Below, piece after piece: positions 35,585 to 48,000 of a DNA stretch of 64,000 nucleotides (the stretch's first letter is position 1; each line of letters starts with the position of its first letter). The position numbers and the translations under genes were made by a program. The DNA comes from Pterois miles (lineage: Eukaryota > Chordata > Actinopteri > Perciformes > Scorpaenidae), in the NCBI GenBank assembly GCA_947000775.1, contig CAMQGK010000038.1, positions 806,001 through 870,000 of the forward strand, read 5' to 3'. The notes under the pieces were generated by a model. That model saw only the letters and a program-made list of their open reading frames with translations, ran no database searches and was not told where the DNA came from.

Positions 35585-35880
35585 TTTACTCAACCCATTT
35601 TCACTTCCAAGTCATCTAATACCGCTGTTTGGTAAGTACCCCTTACCCCACTTCCAATGCACGGAGGCACCCTTTAGCAACAGTATGTGACGAACCGGGC
35701 TTTCGGCTAAATCAAATGCAAACCCACCCATGGTGTTATTAGACGGTCAGTGCAAGTGATGTAGTATTGATGGTGTGAGAGTGTGTTCATTGCGGGCGAG
35801 AGGGGCAGTGGCTGGGTCAAACAAACACAAGACTGTCAACCAGGACAACCACTGTTCATGTCCTGTGGCACAAATCCTGT
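35585..35880 (+). repeat. Family C dispersed repeat, 5' half
   Basis: Matches the first half of the copy at 32086-32660: 'caacccattttcacttccaa' at the left end, then 'gtatgtgacgaaccgggctt', 'aaacccaccca' and 'aaacaaacacaagactgtca'. The right half is missing. Confidence 0.68.
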
Positions 35881-35948
35881 TGTGGAAAAGAAATGTGAGG
35901 TATACTGAGGGTGCAGTCAAATCTGGCTCTTTAAGTCATTGTTATATC

Positions 35949-35950
<2 letters not shown>

Positions 35951-36000
<50 letters not shown>
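35951..36000. repeat. (GT)n microsatellite, 50 bp
   Basis: Twenty-five uninterrupted GT units; the Cys-Val frames over it are artefacts. Confidence 0.97.
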
Positions 36001-36003
<3 letters not shown>

Positions 36004-37011
36004 CAAATCTCCATGCATGCATAAGATAACTCAGCCCAAAAAGTCTAGTACTTTGCATTTGTGTCTGTTTTTGTGTAAAATATTATGGAGGAAGAAGCTA
36101 CACTTTTTAATCTGCTGGAATTGAGCACAGGTTATCAACGAACACAGAGAAAGCATATTCTGTGGTCATATCTTTGATATATCTGAGTTTTCTAACCCCT
36201 GCCCTTGATGCCCTGAAACCTGCTGCCTCTATCCCAATGAGCATTGATTCAACTAAATTATTTATCTCTCTCTCCCTCAGCCACAAACACACACAGCTAC
36301 AAATGTAAAAAAAATATATTCTATAAAGGTATACTGCTACTACTTAGCACAGATGAGGCTTTCTCAGAGGTTCCCTGCAGATAAGAGCTTGGGGTGCAAT
36401 GCATTAAGACTTTTAAGGAGCTGTCCTGATGCACGCTGTTATCTTTATGTATGACTGTATAATAATGTTTTTTTTAAGCTTCTCATTGTGTAAACTTTGC
36501 CCTTTAATACAAAAAATGAGCAAAGGAAAGGCAGAGGCAGCCAGCACAATATGACAAATCTTACTGTAATAGTTAAGGACAAGCTTAAGAAATGCATTTC
36601 TCAGTTGTAAGTCTTCATCTGGCATCCCAGTTTTTATCTCCTATCGAGCTTCTGTGACTTCAGAGCTGACGAAATCTGCTTCAGGTTCAAACCAGGACTT
36701 GACACCCATAGCGCAAAATCCTGACTTTGATGCATTAACCAACAGCACTACATGAGGAGTATGATACCAGCAGATGTTGTTTCACATGATGGAACAACAA
36801 TGGCAGAGAACATAAATGGGGTTTAGACTTCAGAGAAAACAGATTTGTTTGAGGGAAGGAACATGCTCTCTTTTTTTTCTTTTTTTTGACAGATTGGGGT
36901 GACATGACTGCACACAAAATACAATCTAATATATTATAATATAATATAGCTGATGCAGATCAACCAAGGTTTGACCAACAAGGGTTTCTTAAGGCTGATA
37001 CTGACTGCAAT
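36001..37011. other. unassigned non-coding DNA
   Basis: Nothing recognised. Confidence 0.45.
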
Positions 37012-37626
37012 AGCAAATATGCAAACATGATTGTCCATAGTTTATCAAGATTAATCTCAAATTAATTGCACATTTTTAATCTGTTGAAAATGTACCTGAA
37101 AGGGAGATCTGTCAAATATCTAATATTGTTATAAACATGAGTTGGGAAAATATGCTTATTGTATGCAAATATATGTACATATTTATGATTGGAAATAATT
37201 AACAATAAAAAACAATGACATATATTGTCCAGAAAGCTCACAGTTACTGCATTTCACGTTAAAAATGTGCTCAAATACATAACATGGCAAACTGCAGCCC
37301 AACACGCAACAACAGCTGTCAGTGTGTCAGTGTGTTGATTTGACAATGACTTGCCCCAAACTGCATGTTATTATCATAAAGTTTGCATGTCTGTAAAGGG
37401 GAGACTGGTGGGTACCCAGAGAACCCATTTTCATTCACATATCTGGAGGTCAGAGGTCAAGGGACCCCTTTGAAAATGGCCAAACCAGTTTTTCTAATTC
37501 CATGATACCAGTATCTTCACTCTTGCTTTAAAACTGAGCCTGATACAACATGGTAAAATCACTTTGTGTTAATGCATTAAAGAAATTAGTGGTGCATTAT
37601 TATCGTGTTAACTTTGACAGCCCTAG
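37012..37626 (+). mobile_element. hAT-type MITE, fourth copy
   Basis: Follows the copy at 10822-11543 closely ('atgattgtccatagttta', 'gaaagggagatctgtcaa', 'ggtcaagggacccctttg') and ends with a well-kept right terminus GTTAACTTTGACAGCCCTAG. The left terminal repeat is eroded, starting somewhere in 36990-37015, and an internal deletion removes the 'ctcgccaaaatttagc' to 'ttccttaggttttct' part. No coding capacity; no target duplication could be read. Confidence 0.85.
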
Positions 37627-37740
37627 TTTCAACCAACTGGGCATGCACTGATCTGATACGCTGAATCACTTTTGGTGCAGATACGAACTTGATTAAGTGG
37701 ATTGGATGTCGGCAATTACATGACTAATCTGCAAATAAAG
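37627..37740 (+). repeat. fragment of a second GATAC-rich MITE
   Basis: 'gggcatgcactgatctgata' and 'gtggattggatgtcggcaat' resemble a percomorph repeat whose ends are rich in GATAC/GTATC. It starts within ten bases of the hAT element, so the two may be nested. Short and uncertain. Confidence 0.4.
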
Positions 37741-38452
37741 TTTCTTTGTAAATGGCATTTTAATGTTTAGTGCTTCTGCTACAGTATTAATTACATTAAT
37801 TCAGTCCAGTGAGCTCCATGCAGTGTGGTCTAAAGACAGTGATGTGTGATAAGGACTCTGTATTGGCTGATACACCCTGAGTGGAATTATTGAATAGGTA
37901 TAAGGAGTGAAAGGTAGGTAGGTAGGTAAATGTCTATAACCGACTCTTTTAATTAATCTTGAAAATGTAAGCATCTCTCCAGGCACAGGAGGAACTAGAG
38001 GAAGTTGTCTGGATGTTTGTGCTGCTTTCCTTGCTCTGATTCTACCGTGATCCTGACCGTGTCTGTCATGGAGTTGGGAGGTCAGCAGAGGTAGAAACTT
38101 ACTGTTGACGCTGGATTTTCATGGTGAGAAATCATTTGAAATGATTTGGGTACCTATGAAGATACCCCCTGGTCACCTGTCACAGGCATGACCTTTGGAA
38201 AAAAAGACTTCCCGGTTAACCCATCACATGCTCAAGAGACTAGTATCTATACGGAGTCCTTGGGAATCCCTGGGACAGGGGTCAGCTACCTGCAGCTCTT
38301 TAGTCTCTCTCCAATGGCTCCCTTTGGCTTTGACAAACAATTATATTGAATTTAATGATTGTTATTTTTCAATGTTTTAACTTTCATTAATCACTGACAT
38401 ATGCTGAAAGTCATTCTTGCATTCTCCAATTGCAAAAATGTCTTACCTATAC
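37741..38452. other. unassigned non-coding DNA with a (GTAG)n run
   Basis: A GTAG tetranucleotide run of four units lies at 37913-37928. Nothing else recognised. Confidence 0.5.
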
Positions 38453-38850
38453 TAGGGATGCACTCATACCAATAATCGATAGGCTGATACTTACTCTGGA
38501 TCAGGTATCGGTGACAATGGGGCCAATCTATTAAGTTCAATTCTATGTTTATATACTATATAAATTGTATACTGGAATTGTAATTCCTGTCTAAGTTTTG
38601 TCCAATTTGTTATTGCATTGAAAAGCTTCATACTTGAATTGTAATTCATGTTAATTTTTTTGCCAAGTTTTTTAATTTTTAAGTTAAGCCTGACATTGTC
38701 TTACACATTAATGATCCCAGTCACTTCCACACAGTGAGGCATACAGCTTATTAATTAAACACTGGTATCAGACTGGTACTCGGTATCGGCCGATACCCAA
38801 AGTTCAGGTATCGGCATCGCGACTGAAAAAGTTGGATCGGATGATCCCTA
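38453..38850 (+). mobile_element. hAT-type MITE of the 'TAGGGATGCAC' family
   Basis: Opens TAGGGATGCACTCATACC and closes GGATCGGATGATCCCTA, with GTATC/GATAC-rich subterminal stretches ('cggtatcggccgatacc') that pair across the element. About 398 bp, AT-rich inside, no open frame. A possible duplication, CTATAC on the left and CTAAAC on the right, is not decisive. The TAGGG end fits the hAT rule. I recognise it as a widespread fish MITE. Confidence 0.75.
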
Positions 38851-40989
38851 GCTAAACTAAACTGTGTGTCATAGCCTACTTACTGAATGTCTACAGCCTG
38901 GCACCTTATTCAATAATTTTGCAGATCCTCAGTAGCATTGGCTAGACTTGAGGTTCCCTTGCTAAAATAGTTTCAAATCCAAAAAGACAAAAGTCTCAGA
39001 GGAAAACAGAGAATTTAATAGTGCATGGACAGATTTGTTTGCTTTCTGCGGTGAAAAATTACCAAACAAAAAGTAATTGAAAGACATCAAAAAAAAAAAA
39101 AAAAAACACTGCATTTGCTACAAAGCCAGCAGGAGTTTCCAGCCAAATCTCCTCAAGAGGATTCCTCAATGTCCTGCCTTTCGGTTGCACTTGGGCCCTC
39201 ACTGCATTAGACTTAATAGCCTGTGATATATGTTTTACGGCTCCTAATAGATTTTTTTTATTTATTTACATACATAGGAATGGCTCTTTTGATAGTAAAG
39301 GTTGCTGACCACTGCTCCAGGAGAAACTAGTCAGAGTTGGAGGATGTTTGAACTGTTCTGCTTGCTCTTTTGACTCTGATATGGTTGATGCATAGATGTA
39401 AAGTCACATATGCCAATTGACTGTGTTTTGTTCAACAAAACAGACTAATACAGGAAGTTTGGGTTATTATGTCGTGCTCTTATTTTGGGAACTCCTCAAA
39501 GACCATTCTCTCTTTGAGGCTTACTTCCTGGGGAGTGGTTTCAGGGAGCACACCTGAAACTTCAGGACTTCAGCTGATTTCAGTTAGCTTGTTAGGCTGA
39601 ACCAAGTGCCAGGGAAGAGAGAGGGGAGCGGGCTAGAGGAGTGTGTTTGTTATGTTGGCTTTTGTTTGATATTTCTTCCATTTGTCATGAATATAATTTA
39701 ATCTGCATTATGTAAAAGTCATTTTATGTTGTACATGTAAATTTTGAGGTTACATTGTACATATTTCAAGTAAAATTGATTGTGGGAGTTGGTATGTGTC
39801 CTTCATTGTTGGTATTGACCACAGTTATAAATACCAAGTGGGAAAAGCAGTGAGCTCTGTGTGAGATAGGGGGGTTAGGTTTTGTTGCTGCAACCCTGGA
39901 ATATGCTGCCAGTGTTATCAAGTTTTGTTGTCCATCTGCCTGCTAACCTTTGGTGAGTTTTGTATTTTTTGAAAATTGTTCATAATCACAAGTAAAAACC
40001 TGGCTGTCTTGTTGCTGCTCACTTTTCCACCAGGCTTGTTCTACACTTTGATCCTGCTGGCTGTCATCTTGCTTGTGAGGGTCCACCACCTCAAAACATT
40101 ACACATGGCAATTTAAATCATTCTTCTTTTCATACCACAATAAACCTAATGGAAATCAAGCATAGCTATAGTTCAGACAGAGTGCTAATCACACTTCTAT
40201 TAATTTATTGGCATCAGCTGTTTCATTCATGCGTCACCATCACGGGTTTATGCACAGCTGTGCTGCCACAGCTTTCTAGAATTATCAATGACGGAGGTGT
40301 ACATTATTACCTGACATTTCCCACTACTGGTCTGCACATATGTGTAAATGCTGGCTATACAGCCCCTTCCACCATCCCAACCTCCTCCTTGTATGCAATG
40401 TGTTTAATACAGTTAATTGAATGTTCATGCATGTTAAAATTTGAGTGGGATTAGCTCTCAGGAGAATCCTTGTTATTCCTGCTCGGAATAGTTGTGAGCT
40501 TGTGCAAAGAAAAGAACTTTGTTCAAACCAAATCTAACTATAAAACTATTTGCTATAAATGATCAGCTTTAAAAATTTGCCTCGGTCAAGCATGCTATAT
40601 TCCCTGCCATTTTACTGGTTATTCTGACTTGATAATATACATCAAGAATCAATAATGAAATCTGGTGGAAAGTTGGTCTTCAGGACAAAGAAGGAGTGAT
40701 CAGTTTTTGTTGCAGATAGCACTTCCATTAAGGCATTTAAAAAGCACTTTAAATTGTTTTGTTTTCCCAACAAATCTTATGTCCAATATACACAGACCAT
40801 TTTTTTTGTTTTTGTTGGTAAACTTTTTTTCAACACTACAACAGGGTTCACCCAATCTTCACCGACAGCTTGGTAGTTATTTGTATGGGTGAAAGTAGAG
40901 AATTACCATTAGTTACCATAACATAATTGTTTTTGTGTATATTTTTGTACTTTTTTGTCATTTTTACTTTTATATAAAACAGGGAAAAA
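38851..40989. other. unassigned non-coding DNA
   Basis: An 18-base A run lies at 39089-39106. The stretch 39,540-40,090 has a less AT-rich, retroelement-like look, but I could not place it. Otherwise nothing. Confidence 0.4.
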
Positions 40990-41005
40990 ATCTGCAGGCA
41001 TCTGC

Positions 41006-41170
41006 AGGATTTCACAGACCAGAAAAGTCCTGAAACAGTGTGAGAAAGGCGATAAATCAGCAGCTGCAGCAGAGAAGAAGCTACTTGTGTGTCTTGCGGC
41101 TGAAGGAAGGCAGAGAGACATTCTGCAGTCAGCTGACACTCCAGAAGAGATGCATGTTGTATATGTTTAG
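41006..41170 (+). other. possible exon-like segment (weak)
   Basis: After 'catctgcag' an open frame encodes a lysine-, alanine- and glutamate-rich peptide including KQCEKGDKSAAAAEKKLL and ends at a stop at 41168-41170. The composition looks more protein-like than the surrounding DNA. There is no recognisable domain, and no strong splice donor precedes the stop, so it could only be a terminal exon or chance. Confidence 0.2.
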
Positions 41171-41440
41171 GTTCACTGGCTGAGTGTCAGGCAGCGTGGG
41201 GCTAGCAGGCAGTGAACAGTACAAATATGGCACAACAATGCAATCAAATTGAGGATCATGTCCTTATGGGTTATGGTTTTCATTATTGTACCTTGGCATA
41301 GTTGAAAAAAAGGTCTTCCTTAATTAATCACTTATTTAATGCACCACCCAGCTTGCATGCTAAGTGTCCCATATCAAGCACACCCACAATGTCGAATGAC
41401 CCAGGTGCATGCTGGGTCTGGCTAACATGCTAAAATGCCC
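41171..41440. other. unassigned non-coding DNA
   Basis: Nothing recognised; 'gcatgctgggtctggctaac' just before the minisatellite contains short GCATGC-type palindromes. Confidence 0.45.
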
Positions 41441-41875
41441 CAAGTGGACCGATTATACTGGGGAAGAGAGGCCAAGTGGACCAGTTATACTGGGGAAGAG
41501 GGGCCAAGTGGACTGGTTATAATGAGGAAGAGAGGCCAAGTGGACCAGTTATACTGGGGAAGAGGGGCCAAGTGGACTGGTTATAATGAGGAAGAGGGGC
41601 CAAGTGGACTGGTTATAATGAGGAAGAGGGGCCAAGTGGACTGGTTATACTGAGGAAGAGAGGCCAAGTGGACCAGTTATACTGGGGAAGAGGGGCCAAG
41701 TGGACTGGTTATACTGAGGAAGAGAGGCCAAGTGGACCAGTTATACTGGGGAAGAAGGGCCAAGTGGACTGCTTATACTGGGGAAGAGGGGCCAAGTGGA
41801 CTGCTTATACTGGGGAAGAGGGGCCAAGTGGACCGGTTATACTGGGGAAGAGGGGCTAACTGGACTGGTTATGTG
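41441..41875 (+). repeat. 32-bp minisatellite, 13 full units plus a partial
   Basis: The unit opens CAAGTGGACTGGTTATACTG and closes GGGAAGAGGGGC. Thirteen complete units occupy 41441-41856, with a 19-base partial at 41857-41875. Variation is confined to a few positions: CCAG, CTGG, CCGG or CTGC before TTAT; TATACTGGGG, TATACTGAGG or TATAATGAGG; and GAGGGGC, GAGAGGC or GAAGGGC. Because 32 is not a multiple of three, all three forward frames read the same 32-residue cycle, which explains open frames over the array; units with TAATGAGG or ACTGAGG insert stops. It is not a gene by itself. Confidence 0.97.
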
Positions 41876-41885
41876 ATGTTTTCAG

Positions 41886-41963
41886 AATTAACCTGCAGAG
41901 AAGATGAACCTGGAACAGACAGTGGAGGACTCCACGGAGACTCACAGAGTGACGTTCAGACGG
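41886..41963 (+). other. candidate 78-bp exon flanked by splice-like sites
   Basis: The segment follows 'gatgttttcag' and is followed by GTGAGT (41964-41969), a strong donor match. Only one of three frames is open; it encodes an acidic, Ser/Gly-rich peptide (REDEPGTDSGGLHGDSQSDV at its core), and the segment would be a phase 1-1 exon whose length is a multiple of three. The acceptor has only a short pyrimidine run, and the last partial minisatellite unit ends ten bases upstream of the exon start. No family recognised. It may also be chance. Confidence 0.3.
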
Positions 41964-41969
41964 GTGAGT

Positions 41970-44084
41970 ACAACAACACACTATCTGAAGTCACTCTAGA
42001 TGAGAACGTCAGCAACCATTGCATTATGTGGCAATGTTATGTGTGCACTGCATGGTGTATAAAAATTGTGATAGTCTCCCCTTTGCTTCAATGTGTGCAT
42101 TTGTGTCAGTAGCTGCTGTTGAGTTTATTGTGTAAACACCTCTGTGTTGCCTGCCTCGGTGATGTTTTATTCTGAGATTGATTCTATAAGTGGGTTAATA
42201 TTGCTTGTTGCCCCTGCTGCAGCATCCATAGACTTATTTATTGTCAGTTTTTTTTTTTTTCTAGGTAATTCTACTGAGGTTATACTGAGGAAGGAAAGGT
42301 ATAGAATTTCTCATTGGTTTGGACAATAAAATCCCCTTTTCTTTTTAAAAATGACCCGGCATTAGCATACATTTTCACACAACTACTTTTACTTGAACAC
42401 AATATTGTAGTGCTCTTTCCACCTCTGATTATTTGAATGCTTTGTGATACTGCATGCCTGCATATTTGCATGATGCATCCACATACTGTATCAGCGCTTA
42501 AAAAGTCTGACTATGGCCGTACCTCCTCAGTTATTTGCAAGTTTGCAAAATTCATCCTTGTAAAAGCACTGATGTTTACAGGATTTAGGTATTCCCTGAA
42601 ACTCATTAAAAACATCATATTGTTATGAGTGAGTATTTTAATGCAGATCCAGATGATCCAAATTTAAATGACTTTCCTTTAATCAAATTTAGGGAATTGC
42701 GCTGCTCTGGCACTGGTGTGAGTACAGTCTAGTTTATTTATTTATTTGATTGTGAAAGAAAAAGTGAAAAAATAAGATTGAAAACCTAAATTTGCCATAA
42801 TTTAATTGGTATATTTTTTTACTCTGAGGATATAAAAATGTTTTTTTTTACGCTCAAATTTTTTTAATAAATAAGATTAAGCAGATTCAAGAACAATGCC
42901 TACCTAATAACCAGTTTTACAGTCATATTCTGCCAGTAAATAAACTTTCTAATGAAGGTGCTACAGTTTGCCAGGGTTTCAAGGTTGTGCCCTTGGGCCT
43001 AGTGCGACTGAAGTGAAGTTAGGAGCAGAAAGGGAGGGAGCAACAATGAGATATAAGGGAAGTAATAGAGATAGAAAGAGGCAGAGGCAAAAACAGACAC
43101 AGAAAGAGACCGCAGCCAAGGTAATGAGCATTAGAAAAGCAGAGCGAAGATGAAAAGACTATCTCCCATGTTTTATTCATATAGTTGTTTTTAGACTGTC
43201 GGCTCACATTAACTGCTGTGCACACACGTACACATCAGCATTTATAGGAGCTTGCACAAGATGTTTTTTCATAATACAGGAAAAAAATGTCCAGTTGAAT
43301 GGCACTTTACAGGGTAATTTTTTTGGAGTTCTGGTTGGAAGCCACAGACACCTGATTATTGGGATACTTTCCACATTTCCAGTTTATTCCTATGAAACAG
43401 AATTATTTTATCTTATAAAATGGATAAAACTGAAAAAATAAACAGGACCATAAGTAAATAGGTACTGAGTAAGCCTCTTACCGATACAGTGTGTTAGTGC
43501 TGTCAGTACCTGCATTGGCACCAACACTGACAGTTTAAGTGCACTAATGCACTTTACAGCTAGCTACAATAACCTTTTGACCACAGTCTAGTACTTATAT
43601 CTTTCTTGCACAGGTTATTTACTGTTTTTGTATCCCTCGAGTAAAGTACATTATATTCAGTTCAGCTTAGCTCTTCTTCACATTAACTTTTCAACAAGAT
43701 TTTGAAGTGTTACTAATCAGAGAAGTGTTAATAATAATATTAACGATGGCTTCGTTCTAGTCTTGTGGCACAGAGAGCCGTGACCATGTGGCAGCATGCA
43801 CAATACTAGGACTCTGAAACTGAAGCAGCTAAGTAGAATAATTGTGTTATTCACAGAATGTCAAAATGTTAACGGGTGAGTCGTATTACTTGTCGTATTA
43901 CTTGTCACGTCTGTGCCCCTCAAATAAGGAAGTGTATTTTCTTACTATCACAGCCACAATGAGATGAGAACAGTTAATGTTAAATGGCTGGCTACTGGAG
44001 CCTGTGTAACTCTTTGATAGGAAAGTCTCCAGGTTATAATCAACACATTCACTGCCGAAAGTCAGAAGATGGGAATACCACAAC
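41970..44084. other. unassigned non-coding DNA
   Basis: T-rich runs at 42247-42260; purine-rich stretch 43020-43150. No repeat or exon recognised. Confidence 0.45.
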
Positions 44085-44345
44085 GTTACACAGACATTCT
44101 GCATGTCAGTAGTACACATTTTAGCGTTTTTGCAGGTCATTTATACGCCATGTGCATGTCTGCAGTTAGGTTTAAGCAAGAAAACCAGTAACAGGTTCAG
44201 GCAAGAAAACTACTTAGTTTGGATAAGGGAAACATCATGCTTGGACTTAAATAACTGCATGACTTAAGTAAAACACAACAAACAATGTAGCACCATGGAA
44301 AACACATGACAAATGTCATGTGGCAAACATGCTAAACAAAATACT
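44085..44345 (+). repeat. Family D dispersed repeat, second copy
   Basis: Aligns with 31750-32085: 'gcgtttttgcaggtcattta', 'gcagttaggtttaagcaag', 'gaaaactacttagtttgg', 'taagtaaaacacaacaa' and 'acacatgacaaatgtcatg'. Non-coding; class unknown. Confidence 0.65.
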
Positions 44346-44837
44346 GGTTAACAACCTTGAGCATTATCGTGATGTTTATACGCCTTTCGGTCCCAAGACT
44401 AAGTCACTAAGCTTAAGGTAAATAAAGATAATTACAATGCTGGATATTGTTTTTTTGACAATGGTTCAGGTTGTTTTTGGTCCTGATTGAACCAACATAG
44501 TCCTCAGAATAAGTGGTACGGGTAGGGTGGTGCCCATCGGATTCCCCCCTCAGTGTTTCTATTCTGAGGTTTTTATGTGTTGGAGAAAACTCAGCCTCGG
44601 TTGCTTCATAGAAAACACAATGAATCCTGTTCATGCTGTACAGACACTAAACTAATTTAGAGGTAGCAAGATTAAATCAGGCCTACAGGTAGTATAAAGC
44701 ACAAAGTATAAATGTACCGTCTATACAGTATATTTTAAATTCTTCGTTCTGACTTACTTACATACAGTAAGAGAGACTACTTCAGTTCCTGGTAAGTCTG
44801 GAAGTCAATCTGAGCTGTTACACACACAAGGACATAG

Positions 44838-44838
<1 letters not shown>
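44346..44838. other. unassigned non-coding DNA
   Basis: Nothing recognised. Confidence 0.45.

Positions 44839-44912
<74 letters not shown>
44839..44912. repeat. (CA)n microsatellite, 74 bp
   Basis: Thirty-seven uninterrupted CA units. The 130-codon reverse frame over it owes its C-terminal Cys-Val run to this tract. Confidence 0.97.
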
Positions 44913-44916
<4 letters not shown>

Positions 44917-45489
44917 CTGTGTTCAGTCCTAAAGTCAGTCAGGGAGCTCCTCTTTTGGCTGTTTGTGGCTAAAAAAAAACTGTCAAATTTGAAGAAATGG
45001 CAAGACGAGGATGTGCTATTGTTGAACTCTGGTTGCTTGTGGGATAGAGCGAGGGGGAACATCAATACACTGACTTTGACTTGCATGTGCACACAGGTAC
45101 AGAATGCGCCTATGGTGTCAGCGTACCTGTCACATACAGTATCTGTGTGTGTGCATCGGTGTTGTGAGTGTGTGCTGTGGTGTGTGTTTTCCCCATAAAG
45201 AATCACTGGAATGAGTTTCCTTAAAGGCACAACGTGTTTAAAATACAGGATTTGATTGACAGATCTTAAAATAAATAAATAAATAAATAAATAAAAAAAT
45301 AGAATGAGATAAGCATAAATAAATGTATTTTGTTGTTTGCTGGCACAAGTGATGTTCCAAAGCTGAAGTAGATAGAATCAGAGCAAATATGATTAAAAAA
45401 GGTTATTTTTATAAAACGGTCACTACATTCAGAGTACAAGAGACTAGTGATCTGAATAAAAAGCATGTTCCTCTGTGTCTGGTGCTCCT
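44913..45489. other. unassigned DNA with an (AAAT)n run
   Basis: An AAAT/AATA tetranucleotide run lies at 45268-45294. Otherwise nothing recognised. Confidence 0.5.
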
Positions 45490-45800
45490 AACGGTATCTG
45501 CAAAATTTCACACAAAGGAAAGCCACCAATCGAGCCGATCTGGAGTCCGTCGGCCGTTCAGCTGCCGTCTATGAGAGCCGGCTGTCAGTCACTATCCAGG
45601 TCTGATCAAACACCCAAATTAGGCAGCGCTGATCAATATTGTTACTGTAATGCCTGAGTCTCTCCTCAAATGTTTTCAAGAACATGTTGTAGTGTACTGT
45701 TTAGCTGTAAAATGGAAAGTTTGTGAACTGGCAGCCATGTTGTTGCTGAAGAAATACCAAGCACCACCCACCAGCTAGTTTGTTAACTGGCTTTACTCTG
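45490..45800 (-). repeat. probable dispersed fish repeat
   Basis: The sequence with 'gagccgatctggagtccgtc', 'cgtctatgagagccggctgt' and 'acacccaaattaggcagcgc' matches my memory of a dispersed repeat in perch-like fishes. Only one copy lies in this window, so there is no internal support. Orientation and edges are uncertain. Confidence 0.45.
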
Positions 45801-45939
45801 CTGACCTGGCTTTGTGCACAGGCAGCCCAGTCTCTTCATAATGACATACCCATACCGTGAAACTACTTTGTGAATGACATTTGGAGGTTTGACATTTGTT
45901 TTTGAAGTTTTACCAACACGTAATTATAGTCTGGTGATG
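45801..45939. other. spacer between repeats
   Basis: Nothing recognised. Confidence 0.4.
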
Positions 45940-46110
45940 CAACACATTCTCACTTCCAACTGGGTCCACATGGGTCTGTTTCCATTGCCAAGGGGCACGT
46001 AACCAAATGGCGGCATTTGTCGAGTTGGGAGTGAGAACGGGTTGGGTGGCTAGGCCAAACAAACACAAGAGACCACTGTTCATGTCCTGTGTGAAAGTAA
46101 AAGCCAATGT
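45940..46110 (+). repeat. Family C derivative with a 105-bp foldback
   Basis: CAACACATTCTCACTTCCAA begins the left arm (45940-45961) and the right arm (46023-46044) is its inverted copy with 19 of 22 bases matching, around a 61-base centre. After it come the Family C modules 'ccaaacaaacacaagagacc' and 'catgtcctgtgtgaaagt'. The arms are the terminal sequence seen at the ends of other Family C copies, so this looks like an internally deleted copy joined to another piece. Confidence 0.65.
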
Positions 46111-46614
46111 TTGCTCATTTTAATCTACATCTGTAGCTTAATAACATAAACATCATCATCATTTTAGGTCAACCATGATGATCTTTACTGCAGCAGGCGA
46201 GGTTTCAAATCTGACCTGTGGCCCTTCGCCCTCACCCCTTTCATTACTATTTCTCTCTCTGTCAGTGTCATTGAAATGCCCCCCAAAATAAAAACAATGC
46301 AGTTTAGTTGTATGGGAATGTTATTTTGTAGGAGACAGGACATTGCCACAAACTGTTGCCACAAAGTTGGATGCAAACTATTTTTCTTAATATCATTGTA
46401 TGCATTAAGAGTCCCTGAAGTGGAACACAGAGGTCTAGCAAAACTATGAAAAAACAGCCCAAACCAAAAGTTCTCATGACCACATCCCCTCTGTCCTAAA
46501 AAAAACCTCCTTTGCCTTCTTGTCCCTCAACACATTAAATTCAAATTCCTTCTCTTCACTCATTTTCTATTCTGCACTGCTCCAGCTCTTTTTTTAACTT
46601 ATTGAATTTTGTCA
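46111..46614. other. unassigned non-coding DNA
   Basis: Nothing recognised; CT-rich near 46,490-46,560. Confidence 0.45.
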
Positions 46615-46675
46615 TTCAAAGAGTGAGTATCTTGAAAAGCACTCTATGAATAAAATATGTTATCGTTGTTATTCC
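46615..46675 (+). repeat. LINE/SINE-like tail fragment
   Basis: 'cttgaaaagcactctatgaa' followed by 'taaaatatgttatcg' resembles the 'gaaaagcgctatataaataaaatgtatt' 3' ends of fish retroposons. Very short. Confidence 0.35.
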
Positions 46676-46783
46676 TGTTGTGTGAATAGAGGTGTCCACA
46701 TACCTTTATAGTGAATGATGAGCTTGTGTATTATACTAATCAAAGTTTTGTTATTTACTTTCAAGTTAAAGTGCAACACAAGT

Positions 46784-46803
46784 AAAAAAAAAAAAAAAAA
46801 AAA
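46784..46803. repeat. poly-A run
   Basis: Twenty A in a row; could be a retroposon tail but no body is recognisable upstream. Confidence 0.9.
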
Positions 46804-46950
46804 TGTACATACATCTGATACAGCAAATGACAAGCTGGAAAGCTAGATTCACACTAGCCAGACAAAAGAAGAGCAACAATGACTTGAGACAATGTGATAA
46901 AGGAAGAGAAAAGAAATAGGGATTAGTTTTCCTTTATTATGGTACACTAG

Positions 46951-48000
<1,050 letters not shown>

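Noticed and set aside
41441..41875. CRISPR-like array
   Set aside because: Units are contiguous 32-bp tandem copies without unique spacers, and the genome is eukaryotic.
44838..45230. 130-codon reverse frame with a Cys-Val tail
   Set aside because: A product of the (CA)n microsatellite.
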